Assembly: GCA_945836355.1 (NCBI GenBank)
Contig: CAMALD010000092.1
Span: forward strand, 1-6,147
Direction: 5' to 3'
DNA from: an uncultured Lachnospiraceae bacterium
Lineage (GTDB): Bacteria; Bacillota; Clostridia; Lachnospirales; Lachnospiraceae
DNA: 6,147 nucleotides
Shown: positions 1 through 5,967 of the stretch, piece after piece
How positions within the stretch are numbered: the stretch's first letter is position 1
Layout: each line of letters starts with the position of its first letter
Made by a program: the position numbers and the translations under genes
Notes under the pieces: generated by a model
Told to the model about the DNA's origin: nothing
What the model saw: the letters and a program-made list of their open reading frames with translations, nothing else
Database searches by the model: none

Positions 1-977
1 GAGACGGATATTATTATATAGACCTTTCCTGGGTAAAGAATAGTGCAAAGACGGATTTTCTTCTAAAGGGTGATGTCTGTGAGGATATTGTAACAATTAC
101 TTTGCCGGCGCGCCCTGCTGCCTGCAAAGCGAAGTTCGACAAGCTGACGGGGACTCTTGCACTGACCAGAGTACCGGATGGAACGGAACAGTTTGAGTGG
201 AGAAAAGCCACTTCTTATGAGTGGTATACCGTAAAGCTTGATGATGCTTCGAAGGAAAACTCCGATTTCTGCAGCGAGATGGAAAAACTGAGAGTGGCAG
301 GCGGTTCTATTTATGTCCGTCTCAAGCAGACACCGGGCAGATTGGATGCGGACGGTGTGTTTCAACCGGGGATGCGGCAGAGCAAAGAAATAAAGGTCAG
401 TATTCCAAAACGAAGCAACGCACCCAAAATCACCGTCGATGGGGCGAGATTGACCGTCAACACCAAAAAAACGATGGAATATTCGCTGGACGACGGGGTT
501 ACCTGGAAGGCAGCCACCGATAAGATGGCACTGAAAATGTTGGCACCGGGACTTTTCGGAGAAAATGCAAAGGATGTTGAAGTGTGTTTCCGTGTGGCGC
601 AGACGGCAAAAACACCTTATTCCAAGACCTGCCGTATTACCATTCCTGCGCAGTCGATAGGACCTGTGGTGGGAACCACGCCGGGACTGGAGGTCGTATA
701 TGAAAGTGATACGGCAAAGTTTTATCTTACTTTTGCTCAGGCAGCGAAAACAAATGCATATGAGTACACCATAGTAAAGCAGGGAAATGAACTGAATGAG
801 CAGAAGGCCTCCTGGAAAGCGGTTATCAGCAGCAAGAAGGTTTATGTCTCAGCGAGAACAGCACCGGAGGGCAGCATCATATATATCCGGAAGAAGGCGG
901 TAAAAGATACTGCAACGACAAAATTTGCACTGGCATCGGCGATGAGAAGCATAACAGTAAAGTATGCAGCGGAATAG
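1..977 (+). CDS. C-terminal part of a modular, beta-rich, probably surface or secreted protein (5' end outside window)
   Basis: The reading frame is open from base 3 through the left edge and ends at TAG 975-977, so 324 C-terminal residues are visible and the true start lies upstream. A TTG at 102 could be read as a start but is an ordinary internal Leu codon. I do not recognise a named family. The fragment contains degenerate tandem modules of about 80-105 residues. Each has an aromatic strand (FEWR at residues 64-67, MEYSLDDGVTW at 158-168, YEYTI at 253-257), then a strand with I/V-Y/C-x-R (IYVR 103-106, VCFR 194-197, IYIR 293-296), then a closing strand (TITLP ending at residue 35, KVSIP at 135, RITIP at 215, SITVK 316-320). 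This looks like a chain of small beta-sandwich domains, as in Gram-positive extracellular proteins. No LPxTG motif, membrane segment or charged anchor tail is present at the C-terminus (...KYAAE), so any anchor or signal peptide must be in the missing part. The extracellular location is inferred from composition and repeats only. Confidence 0.7.
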   Translation, partial: DGYYYIDLSWVKNSAKTDFLLKGDVCEDIVTITLPARPAACKAKFDKLTGTLALTRVPDGTEQFEWRKATSYEWYTVKLDDASKENSDFCSEMEKLRVAGGSIYVRLKQTPGRLDADGVFQPGMRQSKEIKVSIPKRSNAPKITVDGARLTVNTKKTMEYSLDDGVTWKAATDKMALKMLAPGLFGENAKDVEVCFRVAQTAKTPYSKTCRITIPAQSIGPVVGTTPGLEVVYESDTAKFYLTFAQAAKTNAYEYTIVKQGNELNEQKASWKAVISSKKVYVSARTAPEGSIIYIRKKAVKDTATTKFALASAMRSITVKYAAE

Positions 978-1016
978 TATGAGCACGCTCTGCAGTGAAT
1001 TATGCCGATACCGGGG

Positions 1017-1064
1017 AAAAAGGGGAGACGGAGTTTCGTTTTGGAAACTTCGTCTCCCCCTTTT
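1017..1064. terminator. Bidirectional intrinsic terminator between converging genes
   Basis: A 16-bp stem (1022-1037 with 1044-1059, one G-T wobble) encloses a 6-base loop. On the plus strand it is followed by C and four T (1061-1064). On the minus strand it is followed by five T (complement of the A-run 1017-1021). It sits between the stop of the plus-strand surface protein (977) and the stop of minus-strand glmS (1081), so it can end both transcripts. Confidence 0.9.
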
Positions 1065-1080
1065 GACCTATGCCAAAAAG

Positions 1081-2922
1081 CTATTCAACCGTAACCGATT
1101 TGGCGAGATGGCGTGGCTGGTCGACATCCAGACCGCGCAGGTAGGACGTATGGTACGCAATCAGCTGCAAATATACCGCTGCGGAGAACGGAGCAAACAG
1201 ATCCTCGCATACCGGGATATTAATTCGGTAATCGTACAAGCCCTCCTCCACGACGGCGGCTTCGGTGGTAATCAGAATCACGAACGCACCGCGGGCGCGT
1301 ACCTCCTTGACGTTGGAAATCATTTTGGCAAGGACATCCTGCTGGGTGGCTAATGCGATGACCGGAATCTCCGAGGTAATCAGGGACAGGGTACCGTGCT
1401 TTAATTCACCTGCGGCGTACGCCTCGGAGTGAATGTAGGAGATTTCCTTCAGCTTGATGGAGCCCTCGCACGAAAGTGCGTAGTCCATGCTGCGGCCGAT
1501 AAAGAAGAGGTCGTCAGCCTTAATCAGATGACGTCCGATTTCTTCGGTGACAGCTTTGTCGGCGAGCACCGTATGAATATCCGATACCACAGTCAGCAGC
1601 TGGCTTGTAAGGTGGGCGCAGTCTGCAGCCGAAAGCTTTTTCAATGCGTAAGCGGCACGGAAAGCAATCAGATAGAAGGCGGAAAGCTGTGCAGTATAGG
1701 CCTTGGTGCTGGCCACCGCAATTTCCGGACCGGCGTGGGTGTAAAGCACATGGTCGCTTTCTCTGGCGATGGACGACCCCTTGACATTGACGATGGAGAG
1801 GGTCCGCGCGCCCTGTGCACGGGCAAGGCGAAGGGCTGCCAGGGTATCGGCGGTTTCGCCCGACTGGGATACGGTGATGACTAACGTGTTTTCATCCAGA
1901 ATCGGATTCTGATACCGGAATTCCGATGCTATATCAACCGTAACCGGAATGCGCAGCAGGCGCTCAAACAGGATTTTTCCCATCATGCCTGCATGCATGG
2001 CAGTGCCGCACGCCGTGATGATGATACGGTGGAGATTCTCAAAAAGGGAATCCGGGATGCCGTCCGCGGATAAATCCGGCAGTGTGTAACAGCAGTCATT
2101 GTCCGTATGCTTGGAAAGACGCGGCATAATGGTGCGGGAAAGAGCGTCCGGCTGCTCGTGGATTTCCTTTTCCATGTAATGCTTGAACCCGTTTTTCTGG
2201 GCAGACGATACATCCCAGGTGACAGTCTGGTATTCCGGACAGACAGCCTCGCCCGCCAGAGTGGTTACGGTAATGCCCTCCGGCTTTAAGCAGGCAATCT
2301 GATCTTCGCTTAACACAAAATAATCCTTGGAGTATCGCAGCAGGGCGACCATATCCGAGGCAATCACAGAGCCAATCTCGGAGTGGCACGCAACCAGCGG
2401 ACTGCCCTTGCGGATACAGTAAATGGTATCCGGCTGGTCGGCAAAAAGAATACAGAAGGCATAGGCGCCCTCTAAGCGCGCGGCAGCATCGCGGATAGCC
2501 TGATAAGCGTCTCCGGTGTAAAGGCTGTCAATCAGCATTGCGGCGATTTCACTGTCGGTCTGGGACACAGGAATGCGTCCGGTCGCGGTGAGCTCATCGC
2601 GAAGGGAGAGATAATTCTCGATGATTCCGTTGTGAATCAGGGTGACATGACCACAGGAATGCGGATGTGCATTGGCCTGCGTTACTCCGCCGTGTGTAGC
2701 CCAGCGGGTGTGACCGATACCGCAGCTTGCGGTAAAGCCGAAAGGAATGCTGGCACGAAGCTGCGAAACCTTCCCGACGGTTTTAATGGTGGTGATGGCA
2801 GAAGGAGCGGTAAAGCAGGCGATACCTGCGCTGTCATAGCCGCGGTATTCCAGCTCTGCGAGTCCGTCTACCAGTACCTCGGCAGCATTTTTACTGCCGG
2901 TGAATCCGATAATTCCGCACAT
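1081..2922 (-). CDS. glmS: Glutamine-fructose-6-phosphate aminotransferase (isomerizing)
   Basis: GlmS converts fructose-6-phosphate and glutamine to glucosamine-6-phosphate and glutamate in the cytosol, the first committed step of UDP-GlcNAc and cell-wall synthesis. The 613-residue product is full length (E. coli GlmS is about 609). The N-terminal glutaminase domain (about 1-240) starts MCGIIGF, with Cys2 as the nucleophile, followed by HTRWATHG (71-78), HNG (97-99) and QTDSE (121-125). The first SIS sugar-isomerase domain (about 295-430) has CGTAMHAG (305-312) and SQSGETADT (352-360). The second (about 460-600) has LKEISYIHSEAYAAGELKHG (491-510) and ends DQPRHLAKSVTVE. Comparison with E. 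coli from memory places the catalytic Glu, His and Schiff-base Lys at E493, H509 and K608. A GAGGA ribosome binding site 7 bases upstream supports ATG 2920-2922. The gene follows a glmS ribozyme on the same strand and is probably transcribed alone. His605 replaces the usual Asn in the C-terminal signature, a minor variation. Confidence 0.98.
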   Translation of the reverse strand: MCGIIGFTGSKNAAEVLVDGLAELEYRGYDSAGIACFTAPSAITTIKTVGKVSQLRASIPFGFTASCGIGHTRWATHGGVTQANAHPHSCGHVTLIHNGIIENYLSLRDELTATGRIPVSQTDSEIAAMLIDSLYTGDAYQAIRDAAARLEGAYAFCILFADQPDTIYCIRKGSPLVACHSEIGSVIASDMVALLRYSKDYFVLSEDQIACLKPEGITVTTLAGEAVCPEYQTVTWDVSSAQKNGFKHYMEKEIHEQPDALSRTIMPRLSKHTDNDCCYTLPDLSADGIPDSLFENLHRIIITACGTAMHAGMMGKILFERLLRIPVTVDIASEFRYQNPILDENTLVITVSQSGETADTLAALRLARAQGARTLSIVNVKGSSIARESDHVLYTHAGPEIAVASTKAYTAQLSAFYLIAFRAAYALKKLSAADCAHLTSQLLTVVSDIHTVLADKAVTEEIGRHLIKADDLFFIGRSMDYALSCEGSIKLKEISYIHSEAYAAGELKHGTLSLITSEIPVIALATQQDVLAKMISNVKEVRARGAFVILITTEAAVVEEGLYDYRINIPVCEDLFAPFSAAVYLQLIAYHTSYLRGLDVDQPRHLAKSVTVE

Positions 2923-2980
2923 AAATATTCCTCTTTTCTCAAATTATTGGCACGTTTTGCATCGGAAAAACGGATACCGT

Positions 2981-3125
2981 TCTGATCATGCTGTGACTGT
3001 TTGGCAGTTACCTGCTGGTTTCGCAGCATGTGACACGTTCAGATACATGGAAGGGTCCCCGCCGAAGGTTTCGAACACCCTTCACCTCGTTAACCTGTGG
3101 GCAGAAGCCGCAGGTGCATGGCGCT
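2981..3125 (-). ncRNA. glmS ribozyme (glucosamine-6-phosphate-activated self-cleaving riboswitch)
   Basis: Read on the minus strand, the segment matches the conserved glmS ribozyme core: AGCGCC with the cleavage site between A (3125) and G (3124), the ACGAGG segment, and UUCGAAA followed by CUUCGGCGG. Pairings seen: P1 ACCUG/CAGGU (3111-3115 with 3093-3097), P2 GAAGGGU/ACCCUUC (3077-3083 with 3050-3056), a P3-like UCUGA/UCAGA (3039-3043 with 2981-2985), and P4 CAUGCUG/CAGCAUG (3024-3030 with 2987-2993) capped by GCAG-GUAA-CUGC. It lies 58 bases upstream of the glmS start, the usual position. In studied members, GlcN6P acts as a cofactor for cleavage, and the cleaved mRNA is then degraded, so glmS is turned down when its product is plentiful. 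The 3' boundary is approximate. Confidence 0.95.
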
Positions 3126-3139
3126 AAGTTTTTCCTTGT

Positions 3140-3202
3140 GGAAGCATAAATGACCGATGCTGACATTTGTGCTGCCGGTAAATACCGGGATGCTTCCGGA
3201 AG
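3140..3202 (-). other. Inverted-repeat-rich segment of the glmS leader, upstream of the ribozyme
   Basis: If transcription starts near 3273, this stretch is in the 5' leader that the ribozyme would cut off. On the minus strand GGAAGCAT (3190-3197) pairs perfectly with ATGCTTCC (3140-3147), enclosing a second inverted repeat CCGGTA-TT-TACCGG (3175-3188). The second arm can instead pair with AGCAT (3157-3161), so two folds are mutually exclusive on paper. A perfect 10-bp palindrome CTTCCGGAAG (3193-3202) and a GACA-GAAA-TGTC hairpin (3202-3213) lie next to it. I recognise no known RNA family. The function is unknown and the structure is inferred from pairing alone. Confidence 0.35.
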
Positions 3203-3279
3203 ACATTTCTGTCAAAGATAGGCCGGAACGGATGTTAGACAGAGTGGGAGCTTTCGGCCCGTCGGCATTCTTCTGAACC

Positions 3280-3308
3280 ATAGTAGCATGAAAGTGTGAG
3301 AAAATCAA
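3280..3308 (-). promoter_or_regulatory. Candidate sigma-A promoter for the ribozyme-glmS transcript
   Basis: On the minus strand, TTGATT (3303-3308) and TACTAT (3280-3285) are separated by exactly 17 bases, and the -10 box is preceded by TG-C, an extended -10. Each hexamer matches consensus at 4 of 6 positions. It is the best candidate I found upstream of the ribozyme. Transcription would start near 3273, giving about 150 nt before the ribozyme cleavage site. It lies 35 bases downstream of the radical SAM gene's stop codon. Confidence 0.5.
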
Positions 3309-3310
3309 GG

Positions 3311-3326
3311 GTGACTCAAGTGACTC
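3311..3326. repeat. Tandem heptamer GTGACTC, 9-bp period
   Basis: GTGACTC occurs at 3311-3317 and again at 3320-3326. On the minus strand the pair (GAGTCAC twice) lies two bases upstream of the candidate -35 box for glmS (3303-3308). The position would suit an activator site, but two short copies could also be chance. No regulator is known for it. Confidence 0.4.
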
Positions 3327-3343
3327 CTTTATTATGATATGCG

Positions 3344-4270
3344 TTACACACCTTCGTTGTTAAATGCGGGGATAAAGCTTTCGGCGGCTGTTTCGCCTTC
3401 CTGGATGTAAGCATTTTCTATGCCGAGGTCGATGGCGTAATCGATCAGGGCGTCATATTCTGCGTCGGTAATTCTGCGGTTTAATTCCGGATGTGCGGAC
3501 AAATTCTGCGGCAGCGGTGTATACTGGTTCATGATGGAAAGATAGATGGCATCACCGTAGGTCTCGTAGAGATAGCGGAGAATCTGTCTGGAATCCCTCA
3601 AGGCACCCGGCAGGGCTAAATGCCGCACGATTATGCCGCGGGTCATCAGCGAGGTCTCACTCTCAGCAAGACCGTCCATAACCGGTCTTCCCACCTGTCG
3701 GAACATTTCGGCAAGGTTTTCCACAGCGTGTACGGCATAGCCCGGTGCGTTGCTGTAGCGCATTGCGAGAGCGTCATCCCAGTATTTGAAATCCGGCAGA
3801 TAGATATCGACATATCCCTCCAGACTTTTTAAAGTGTCGAGGGTCTCGTAATTGCCGGTATTGTAGACTATGGGCAGTGTTAGCCCCTCCCGGCGAGCCC
3901 GGTCAAGAGCCGGCAGAATGGATGGAACAAAATGTGTGGGTGTCACCAGATTGATGTTTACGGCGTCCTTTGCCTGCAGCTCCAGAAAAATCTCGGCGAG
4001 CCTTACAATATCGATTGCCTTGCCGGTGTTACCCAGCGCGATATCGTGATTTTGGCAGTATACGCAGCGAAGACCGCAGCCGGAAAAAAATACGGCACCG
4101 GAACCGCGCTCCCCGCAGATGCAGGGCTCCTCCCAGTAGTGCAGGGCTGCGCGCGCGGCAACAATCCGGTCGTTCATGCCGCAGTAACCCGCAGAAACGC
4201 TGCGGTTTACGCCGCAGGCACGGTGGCAGAGCTTACAATTATCGTATGGATTTATGGAATTTATCGTCAT
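3344..4270 (-). CDS. Radical SAM protein, PflX type (pyruvate formate-lyase activase-like, function unknown)
   Basis: The product is 308 residues. The radical SAM motif CxxxCxxC is CGLRCVYC (Cys65, Cys69, Cys72), which binds the 4Fe-4S cluster that cleaves S-adenosylmethionine. Before it lies an extra Cys-rich N-terminus (Cys12, Cys15, Cys19, Cys30, then Cys50 and Cys52), typical of the PflX group of activase homologues (COG1313), and the C-terminus ESFIPAFNNEGV also fits. Its substrate is not known; no glycyl-radical enzyme gene is in the window. The frame extends upstream to 4393, but the chosen ATG (4268-4270) has AAAGGA 8 bases before it, begins next to the conserved Cys region, and lies downstream of a good promoter located inside the longer frame. 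It ends TAA 3344-3346. It is divergent from the GH8 gene. No convincing terminator follows, so read-through into the glmS leader is possible. Confidence 0.9.
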   Translation of the reverse strand: MTINSINPYDNCKLCHRACGVNRSVSAGYCGMNDRIVAARAALHYWEEPCICGERGSGAVFFSGCGLRCVYCQNHDIALGNTGKAIDIVRLAEIFLELQAKDAVNINLVTPTHFVPSILPALDRARREGLTLPIVYNTGNYETLDTLKSLEGYVDIYLPDFKYWDDALAMRYSNAPGYAVHAVENLAEMFRQVGRPVMDGLAESETSLMTRGIIVRHLALPGALRDSRQILRYLYETYGDAIYLSIMNQYTPLPQNLSAHPELNRRITDAEYDALIDYAIDLGIENAYIQEGETAAESFIPAFNNEGV

Positions 4271-4337
4271 GTGGAATGTCCTTTGCAAAGTATTCGCCGG
4301 ATATGAGGTGTAAGAAAATGTACCCGGCGTCGTTCCT

Positions 4338-4366
4338 ATTGTATTATGTGACGGGAAAATTATCAA
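4338..4366 (-). promoter_or_regulatory. Sigma-A promoter for the radical SAM gene
   Basis: On the minus strand TTGATA (4361-4366) and TACAAT (4338-4343) each match consensus at 5 of 6 positions and are separated by exactly 17 bases. Transcription would begin near 4331, leaving a leader of about 60 nt before ATG 4270. This supports the shorter protein start, since the longer frame to 4393 would begin upstream of the promoter. Confidence 0.75.
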
Positions 4367-4483
4367 GTCGCCATGAAAATCGGCAATAATCACACAAAAA
4401 AGCGCAAATAATAAGAAGTATTTTTTGGGGATTAATTTATCATGTAATTATGGAGTGTTTTGCGAAAATGTAACTTTTGAAAC

Positions 4484-4488
4484 GGAGG
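4484..4488 (+). promoter_or_regulatory. Ribosome binding site that fixes the start of the GH8 gene
   Basis: GGAGG lies 5 bases before ATG 4494. The frame is open further up to a TTG at 4425, but that codon has no ribosome binding site and would add 23 residues unlike the family N-terminus. I found no convincing plus-strand promoter in the AT-rich gap 4394-4483. The best pairing, TTGGGG (4425-4430) with an AT-rich -10 near 4446, is weak. Confidence 0.8.
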
Positions 4489-4493
4489 AACGT

Positions 4494-5651
4494 ATGAGAG
4501 AATATCGTAATGTGTTTTTGGAAATCGGGAAGAGTACCGCGGAAGTGGAGCAGAGATTAAAGGAAGTCGTGAATACCTTTTTTTATGGCGAGGATAAGGT
4601 GTATTTTGAGGTTGGCGACGATATGGCATACATTGAGGATACCGGCAACCATGACGCGCGCACCGAGGGCATGTCCTATGGCATGATGATGTGCGTGCAG
4701 CTGGATATGAAAAAGGAATTTGACCGCCTGTGGAAATGGGCAAAGACCTATATGTGGATGGAAGACGGCTGGAACGAGGGGTATTTTGCATGGTCGTGCC
4801 AGGTGAACGGACAGAAAAATGCCAACGGACCGGCTCCGGACGGCGAAGAGTTTTTTGCAATGGCATTGTTCTTTGCGTCAAACCGCTGGGGGGATGGCGA
4901 AGGTATTTTCAATTATTCCGCACAGGCGAGGGAGATTTTGAAGGCCTGCCTGCACAAGGGAGAGAATGGCAGACCGGGGCATCCGATGTGGAACCATGAA
5001 AATCATCAGATTCTTTTTGTGCCTGGAATCGATTTTACCGATCCGTCCTATCATCTGCCGCATTTTTATGAGCTGTTTGCAAAGTGGGCGAATGAGGAGG
5101 ACAGACCATTCTGGAGTGAGGCTGCGAGGGCGAGCCGTGAGTATCTGGTCGCTGCCTGCCATCCGGTTTCCGGCATGAACTCCGAGTATGCCGAGTTTGA
5201 CGGGAGCCCGATGAGCCGGAGACTCCAGTGGTCCGATGACCGCCATGACTGGTTTTACAGCGATGCATATCGTACTGCTGCCAACATCGGTCTGGACTAC
5301 GAATGGAATCATAAGAATATCGGACAGTGCGCTGCGGTGGAACGCCTGCAGTATTGTCTGGGTGTAGTGAATGCGGATGATCCGTATCACATTTATGAGG
5401 TGGATGGCACCAGGCTTGCCGAGGAAGCGCTGCATCCAATCGGAATTCTGGCAACCACGGCACAGGCTGCCCTTGCGGTGGACGGTCCGATTGCAAAGGA
5501 TTCCGCCAATCAGGCGAAGGCTGTGGCAGCCGACTGGGTTGAGCGTTTCTGGAATCAGCCGATGCGCACCGGCAACCGCCGCTACTATGATAATTGTCTG
5601 TATCTGTTTGCCTTCCTCGCATTGTCCGGCAATTACCGGATTTACGAGTAG
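4494..5651 (+). CDS. Reducing-end xylose-releasing exo-oligoxylanase (Rex), glycoside hydrolase family 8
   Basis: Rex enzymes remove single xylose units from the reducing end of xylo-oligosaccharides of three or more units. The 385-residue product is close in length to the Bacillus halodurans enzyme (388) and resembles it throughout: HDARTEGMSYGMMM (53-66) carries the expected general acid Glu58, and WFYSDAYR (253-260) the expected general base Asp257. The tail ALHPIG (312-317) holds the Leu-His-Pro kink that in the characterised enzyme blocks the site beyond +1 and makes cleavage reducing-end specific. Residue roles are assigned by recalled similarity, not a computed alignment. There is no signal peptide, so it should act in the cytosol on imported oligosaccharides. 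It stands alone here: a terminator follows and no transporter, xylosidase or regulator gene is adjacent. Three other well-supported family features are the aromatic segments WMEDGWNEGYFAW (88-100), PDGEEFFAMAL (115-125) and RYYDNCLYLFA (363-373). Confidence 0.93.
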   Translation: MREYRNVFLEIGKSTAEVEQRLKEVVNTFFYGEDKVYFEVGDDMAYIEDTGNHDARTEGMSYGMMMCVQLDMKKEFDRLWKWAKTYMWMEDGWNEGYFAWSCQVNGQKNANGPAPDGEEFFAMALFFASNRWGDGEGIFNYSAQAREILKACLHKGENGRPGHPMWNHENHQILFVPGIDFTDPSYHLPHFYELFAKWANEEDRPFWSEAARASREYLVAACHPVSGMNSEYAEFDGSPMSRRLQWSDDRHDWFYSDAYRTAANIGLDYEWNHKNIGQCAAVERLQYCLGVVNADDPYHIYEVDGTRLAEEALHPIGILATTAQAALAVDGPIAKDSANQAKAVAADWVERFWNQPMRTGNRRYYDNCLYLFAFLALSGNYRIYE

Positions 5652-5712
5652 GAGCAGGGAATGCATACGGTAAATCTGTGTGCAAATTATGAATAGCTTT
5701 CTTTTTTGAACC

Positions 5713-5757
5713 TTCGGTCCCCACTTATGTGCAAGCATAATGCGGGGACCGAATTTT
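5713..5757 (+). terminator. Intrinsic terminator after the GH8 gene
   Basis: A perfect 10-bp stem TTCGGTCCCC (5713-5722) and GGGGACCGAA (5744-5753) is followed by TTTT (5754-5757). Inside it a second stem TTATG/CATAA (5725-5729 with 5736-5740) forms, so the hairpin is long and two-tiered. It is placed 61 bases after the GH8 stop and before the next promoter. Confidence 0.88.
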
Positions 5758-5838
5758 GATATTGTGATATTTCGATTCTGAAATTTCTTTACATTTTTGG
5801 CCGATAAAATCAGGCTGGGAAAAAATACCTATCTCCTC

Positions 5839-5867
5839 TTAACAAATGTGTAATAGTATAGTATAAT
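5839..5867 (+). promoter_or_regulatory. Near-consensus sigma-A promoter for the response regulator
   Basis: TTAACA (5839-5844, 5 of 6) and TATAAT (5862-5867, perfect) are separated by exactly 17 bases. Transcription should begin near 5874, giving a leader of about 94 nt before the start at 5968. The region between the GH8 terminator and this promoter (5758-5838) is AT-rich and shows nothing else I can support. Confidence 0.85.
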
Positions 5868-5869
5868 AT

Positions 5870-5931
5870 ATTTGCTGTAAAATGATATGCAAATCAGAAG
5901 GAGATGATACAAACCGTGGGCATGCCACGGT
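5870..5931 (+). other. Structured leader with an unused ribosome-binding-like site
   Basis: Within the transcript leader, ATTTGC (5870-5875) can pair with GCAAAT (5889-5894), and ACCGTGG (5913-5919) pairs perfectly with CCACGGT (5925-5931) around a GCATG loop. Between the two lies a strong Shine-Dalgarno-like AAGGAG (5898-5903) that is not at translation distance from any convincing gene start. The response regulator's own start uses a separate G-rich site at 5958-5962. I recognise no riboswitch family. The first hairpin arm begins close to the expected transcription start, so it may not be fully transcribed. Confidence 0.4.
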
Positions 5932-5967
5932 AATAGGTTTCAATCAGACGGAGAAATGGGGGAACAC

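Noticed and set aside
964..1353. 129-codon plus-strand frame across the terminator and the glmS 3' end
   Set aside because: It is translated from the antisense of glmS and includes the terminator hairpin; no ribosome binding site or family resemblance.
1429..1884. 151-codon plus-strand frame inside glmS
   Set aside because: Antisense shadow of conserved SIS-domain sequence.
2900..3127. 75-codon plus-strand frame over the glmS ribozyme
   Set aside because: Antisense to the ribozyme and the glmS start, with no translation signal.
3090..3308. 72-codon minus-strand frame starting TTG upstream of glmS
   Set aside because: It has no ribosome binding site, starts inside the candidate -35 box and runs into the ribozyme core, whose conserved bases explain its sequence.
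3313..3331. Possible terminator after the radical SAM gene
   Set aside because: Only AAGG/CCTT ends pair; the inside is a direct, not inverted, repeat, so no stable stem forms.
4425..4493. TTG-initiated 23-residue extension of the GH8 protein
   Set aside because: No ribosome binding site at 4425, and GGAGG is correctly spaced for ATG 4494; the length from 4494 fits the family.
4878..5738. Long minus-strand frames (286 and 229 codons) opposite the GH8 gene
   Set aside because: They are antisense to a clearly recognised, full-length enzyme, resemble no family, and come from codon bias of the plus-strand gene. One crosses the GH8 terminator.
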